A DNA stretch of 50,265 nt, from contig RHPI01003762.1 in the NCBI GenBank assembly GCA_009103225.1, forward strand, positions 8,665-58,929, given 5' to 3'. Shown one piece after another: positions 46,759 to 50,265 of the stretch. The notes below the pieces were generated by a model. The model was not told the DNA's origin and made no database searches. It saw only the letters and a program-made list of their open reading frames with translations. Source of the stretch: Chlorokybus atmophyticus (Eukaryota > Streptophyta > Chlorokybophyceae > Chlorokybales > Chlorokybaceae). The position numbers and the translations under genes are program-made. How positions within the stretch are numbered: position 1 is the stretch's first letter; the number at the start of each line of letters is the position of its first letter.

Positions 46759-49700
46759 GCACCTAACAAAAGACATCACCATGGCAGGAGGCTGGTGCTG
46801 AGTCAGGACGCGCAGAAGATGCACGCGTTCTTGTCTTATCTCTTTGGATCGGACAAGCTGCGGGAGTTCTGCCGGGACGAGTGGCTCAAACACTACGACG
46901 TTCAGGTAAACAACCAATCAGTGTGCGTCGCAGCCGCACCACTAGTCAGCCATCACGCAATCACTACTGTTATGCGCGCGCACAGTTGTACGTGCACACA
47001 TGAACACACGTGCGCACATGCGTGCTTGCACGCTTGCGCACGCACGCATGGGCACTCACTTGTACACACGTACCCGCACATACATGTGCACGCGCACACA
47101 TACACACAAACGAGCACTGCCTTTGCTAACTGATTCACTGGTGACACAGTTGGGCACGCGCATACACACACACACGCACACGCACACGCACACGCACACG
47201 CACACATGTGCGCATGTGCGAATCTATACTCAGACAACGAGCACTCCATTCATGGTTGAAGTTCACTGCTGATTGTTATGCCAGTTTGTTGAAGACCTCT
47301 TGAATACTGCCGACGAGTTGGCTCACGACGCGCGCGCACTCATCACCGGTTTGGAGGAGTCCCTTCTTCTCCGTCGGTCTGATTCCGGGGATTCCATCAG
47401 TGGCGACGACGGCGAGAACTATCCCAACCACAGTCCCGGAACCGGCAGGACCGCGGAGGGCCCGACGAGCGCGTTCGGGACCAAGAACAGGACCGGGATC
47501 GGGATCGGGATCGCAAAGACCGTCGTGAAGCCTTTCAATCTATCGCAGACTCGGCCCAAAGCACCGAGACCGGACTTTAGTAATGTCGCGGTGGAGGCTT
47601 TATCATCCCCGCCCAAACCGAAAAGGGTCCCGAACCTGACCAGAACAACGGGTCCTAAACCGCAGCCGCAGTCGCAACCGCAGCCGCAGTCCCAGAGTCG
47701 GACGAAAGTGATCCCGGCAGAGGCGAAACCGTTCAGGCTGAGGACTCTGGAAAGGCCGTCAAACCTCGACCGCGTGCGTGAAGAGGTATGCGTGTGTATA
47801 TGTGTACATGCGCGTGTGTATGCACATGCTCACGCGTGCATGCGTGCGCGCGTGCGCGTGTGTGATAGGAACTGTGTAAACTCGTGTCATGTGTAAGCTT
47901 TCATGTGACTGATGTGACACACACCTGTGCGAACAACGTTGGCATGCACAAAGTATAGTATACAGATACTGTGTGTCCTGTTGTCTTACATCCTGTACAT
48001 GTACACGTCTTTGTTGTTGCCCCTAATGCAACCCAACATACATTCGCAGGTTGAGGCCCAACGCAGTGAAGAGTTCCGCTTCATCCCGCCCAAAGCACGA
48101 CCAATCCCGCCCTCCCCCGCAGCCCAGGCAAGAACCCCACACGCACCCCCACCCCCACCCCCACACTTGCATACAATCCCAACAACCAGCACACTCCAGG
48201 TGCGTTTGAACGCGACGGCGGTTCTGCGCGAGGACGCGCTGTACCGTCGCCGGCAGCAGGACAGCGCCGCGGCCGCGAAAGAGCAGGAGCTCAACCTGAG
48301 GGACGACTCGGAGTTCGCAGCGTGGCAAGTGAGTATGTGTATGTGTGTGCGCGTGCGCGTGCGCGTGCGCGTGCGCGTGTGCATGTGTGACAAGGGACAC
48401 AACCAACATAAGGGGGGAGCTGCTACCCCTGATCCTGCTGGTGTATAAGTATCCCAAAATATTGTCGTGTGTAGGCTCAGATGCAGCATCTTGATGAGGT
48501 GGAGAGAGCCCAGCTCATAGAAAAGAGGCGCCAGGAGATGGCTGCGGCCGCCGCCGCTGCCACAGCAGCGCGCGAACAAAAGGTACGCTACAGGCAATGC
48601 ACGTAACATGGACTCTGCACTGTGTGCCGTATGTGGTACAACACACGTACACATACACACTTGCACACGCGCCCGCACGCGTGCGTTGATATGTCGGTAC
48701 GCACACGACCATGCACTGCTGTGAAGCATGTTGGTACGCACACATTGTAGGGCATAGTGTGACCAACATCTAGTCACTGCTAACATTTGACACCCTTCCT
48801 CCCTGCCTGCAGGTCCAAGAGAACCACGCGGTGGCCGAGGAGCTCCGCTCCTTAGCCTCCGAGGCGGCGGCGGAGAGAGAGCGCGCGCGCGAGGAGGAGG
48901 AGAGGACCAACAGGGACAAGCACGAGGACGTGACACGATCGCACGCCGCCACAAAGGTAAGGGTTGGGTAGTTGCCAGCCTTGCGGCTGTGTGTGTATGC
49001 GTGTGCGTGTGCGTGGGCGTGGGAGTGAATGTTCGCGTGCGTGCATATGCGTGTGTGCGCGCAAGCGCGGGCGGGTATGCGTGGGCGTGCGTGTGCTTAC
49101 GTGCATGCCTCATCCGTGCTTTAACAAGTGCATCTCTACAATCCTCCCTCGCAGGCTGCGCAAGAGGCGTTGTTGGCGGCGAAGCGGGCAGCTGCCGCCG
49201 CGGCCGCGCTGGAGCGCGAGCGCACGATGGAGCGCGTGCGGGCGGAGCGCGAGGAGGAGCGCGAGCGCAGACGCGTGATGATCACGGAACTCAAGGTAAA
49301 ACTGAGGTTGTTGTTGTTGTTGTTGTTGTTGTTTGGTTAACGGTTGTGTGCACTTCTCAGGCGTTGTGGGCTGAGGGCACTCCGAGGCAAAGGCGTGCGG
49401 AGTTCGATGAGACTGCAGTGGCGGGACATGACTTGTTGGGTACGCCTTCGTGTTAATCATAGTTGTGTTGTGCGCGTTGTGTTGTTGCGCTTGCGTGCGT
49501 GCGTTCATGTGCCAACAACCCGCGCGCGTAGATGAGATGTCGTTGGCCGAGCTGAAAGAGCGGCTTGATGAGGCACGGGAGCAGCGTGCGGCAGAGCGGG
49601 AGTCGAAACGAGCCGAGATTGTCGCACAGAAACATCAGGTGTGTGTCTATTGTCGTTGTGCAATGGGCTTGCACTCAGTTGCCCCTTGTGCCAGCGCAAT

Positions 49701-50241
49701 GCTGCAATCGCTGGTGCGGCAGCCAACATTGCAAAGATCCGAAGCCTACAGGTGAGGAATACACACAGGACAGTTGCTTGGCTGGCTAAAGCCAATGTCG
49801 TCCGCGATCAATTGCATGCACAAGCCTGTGATTACTGTGCATGCGAAACAATCAAGGAGACACACCTGTGCATAAGCATATGGACATGTGTGTACGCGCG
49901 CACGCGCGCATGCTTATCAGAAATACACTCACACACCCAAGTGAATTGGTGCTCGGTGACTGACTCTGCTCACGATGAATGCAAGCACTATGTTCATCAT
50001 TCTGTGATGTTACACACACACATGCACGCACCGACTCTCCTTGTCTCCATCACAGGCCGCTCAACGCGCCGCCGCCCGTCAGCAGAAGGACCTGGCCCTC
50101 CAGCGTCTCTCCCTGGCTCGTGCCGAGTCTCACGAGCGCGCGCTGCTGGACCTGCACGGCCGGCTGGAGGCCAAACACGCGAGGCAGGCTGAGGAGAGGG
50201 AACGGATCGCCGCGGAAGAGAGGGCGATAGCGTACGAGCAG
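45586..50241 (+). CDS. CFAP99: Cilia- and flagella-associated protein 99, 5' part
   Basis: CFAP99 is an axonemal coiled-coil protein found in species with motile cilia. Exons: 45586-45768, 46319-46497, 46788-46905, 47285-47785, 48050-48127, 48200-48328, 48475-48582, 48813-48956, 49155-49295, 49361-49439, 49532-49638, 49695-49751, 50056-50241 and onward outside the window. The N-terminal helical part includes MHAFLSYLFGSDKLREFCRD, followed by a low-complexity linker (Pro/Gln-rich; FRFIPPKARPIPP). The second half is a long, highly charged coiled coil (RRQEMAAAAAA; LERERTMERVRAEREEERER). The family-like block AGHDLLDEMSLAELKERLDE spans the 49439/49532 junction. The intron 48128-48199 has a GC donor and is frame-neutral, so it may be retained (Pro/His-rich). 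Introns are dominated by alternating GT/GC or AC/GC tracts. An ATG at 45466 would add 40 residues. Identification rests on motif order and remembered family sequence. Confidence 0.8.
46526..46760. repeat. Opposed GTGC and GCAC microsatellite tracts in one intron
   Basis: Inside the CFAP99 intron 46498-46787, a GT/GC-alternating block (46526-46660, with GCGTGC repeats at 46546-46576) is followed by an AC/GC-alternating block (46684-46760, with pure GCAC repeats at 46728-46756). The two are complementary and could fold the intron on itself. Both are alternating purine-pyrimidine, so Z-DNA is possible. Confidence 0.8.
47160..47210. repeat. (CACACG/CACGCA)n microsatellite
   Basis: A CACACACACACGCACACGC-type tract inside CFAP99 intron 46906-47284, alternating purine-pyrimidine throughout. 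Confidence 0.85.
48334..48382. repeat. (GTGCGC)n microsatellite
   Basis: A GTGTGTGCGCGTGCGCGTGC-type tract that starts within ten bases of the splice donor at 48329 in CFAP99. It is one of the longest strictly alternating purine-pyrimidine runs in the window. Confidence 0.85.
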
Positions 50242-50265
50242 GTGAGTGGGTGGGTGGGGGTGGGT

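Noticed and set aside
47986-49113. Longest open frame of the window, 375 codons on the minus strand
   Set aside because: It is antisense to well-supported CFAP99 exons and consists of His/Thr/Arg/Ala-rich low-complexity sequence generated by CA/CG microsatellites.
1-50265. tRNA, rRNA and other structured RNA genes
   Set aside because: I looked for B-box-like GGTTCGAAT sequences and conserved rRNA blocks and saw none. A covariance-model scan would be needed to exclude small RNAs.

Overview
The window is nuclear DNA from an intron-rich, flagellated, photosynthetic eukaryote, most likely a green alga. There are no operons. Genes are broken into many short exons with GT-AG introns and at least one GC-AG intron, and neighbouring genes are often convergent or divergent. 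Three lines of evidence point to the green lineage: a chloroplast-sensor-kinase-like protein and a phytyl-ester-synthase-like acyltransferase, both with transit-peptide-like N-termini; an NBP35 with the plant-type C-terminal insertion; and a plant-type myo-inositol oxygenase. Two proteins associated with cilia-bearing cells, CDC14 and CFAP99, point to a motile cell. The species cannot be named from this sequence alone.

Layout. 1-3.7 kb: 3' part of CDC14 phosphatase (+, starts outside the window). 4.7-7.7 kb: NBP35 cytosolic Fe-S scaffold (-). 8.1-10.0 kb: p23 HSP90 co-chaperone (+), divergent from NBP35 across a 408-bp shared promoter. 11.3-11.6 kb: SEC61 beta subunit (-, intronless). 12.7-15.5 kb: an apparently decayed gene for a secreted LamG-like protein (+). 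15.5-18.5 kb: AT-rich, gene-poor DNA with palindromes and a possible transposase scrap. 18.5-22.6 kb: DNA topoisomerase IB (+, 13 exons). 22.6-25.9 kb: no supported gene. 25.9-27.3 kb: MIOX (+, 7 exons). 27.3-33.1 kb: repeat-rich, gene-poor DNA. 33.1-34.2 kb: unknown coiled-coil protein (+) whose last exon is tandemly duplicated. 35.3-37.5 kb: CSK-like sensor kinase (-). 38.2-39.9 kb: BMP/PnrA-like secreted binding protein (+). 40.2-40.6 kb: degenerate satellite. 41.5-45.2 kb: hydrolase-acyltransferase fusion (-). 45.6 kb to the end: CFAP99 (+, runs out of the window).

The genes are unrelated single-copy housekeeping or organelle genes, as expected for a eukaryotic chromosome, so the order implies no shared pathway. 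I did not find a clear undescribed multi-gene system. The more unusual signals are structural: long near-perfect palindromes in introns and intergenic DNA, introns built from opposed GT/GC and AC/GC alternating tracts, a duplicated terminal exon, a GC-AG intron that splits the active-site-proximal part of CDC14, and a sensor kinase without its phospho-acceptor histidine. Exon borders were assigned by eye from splice consensus, reading frame and remembered family sequences. No alignment or RNA evidence was available.
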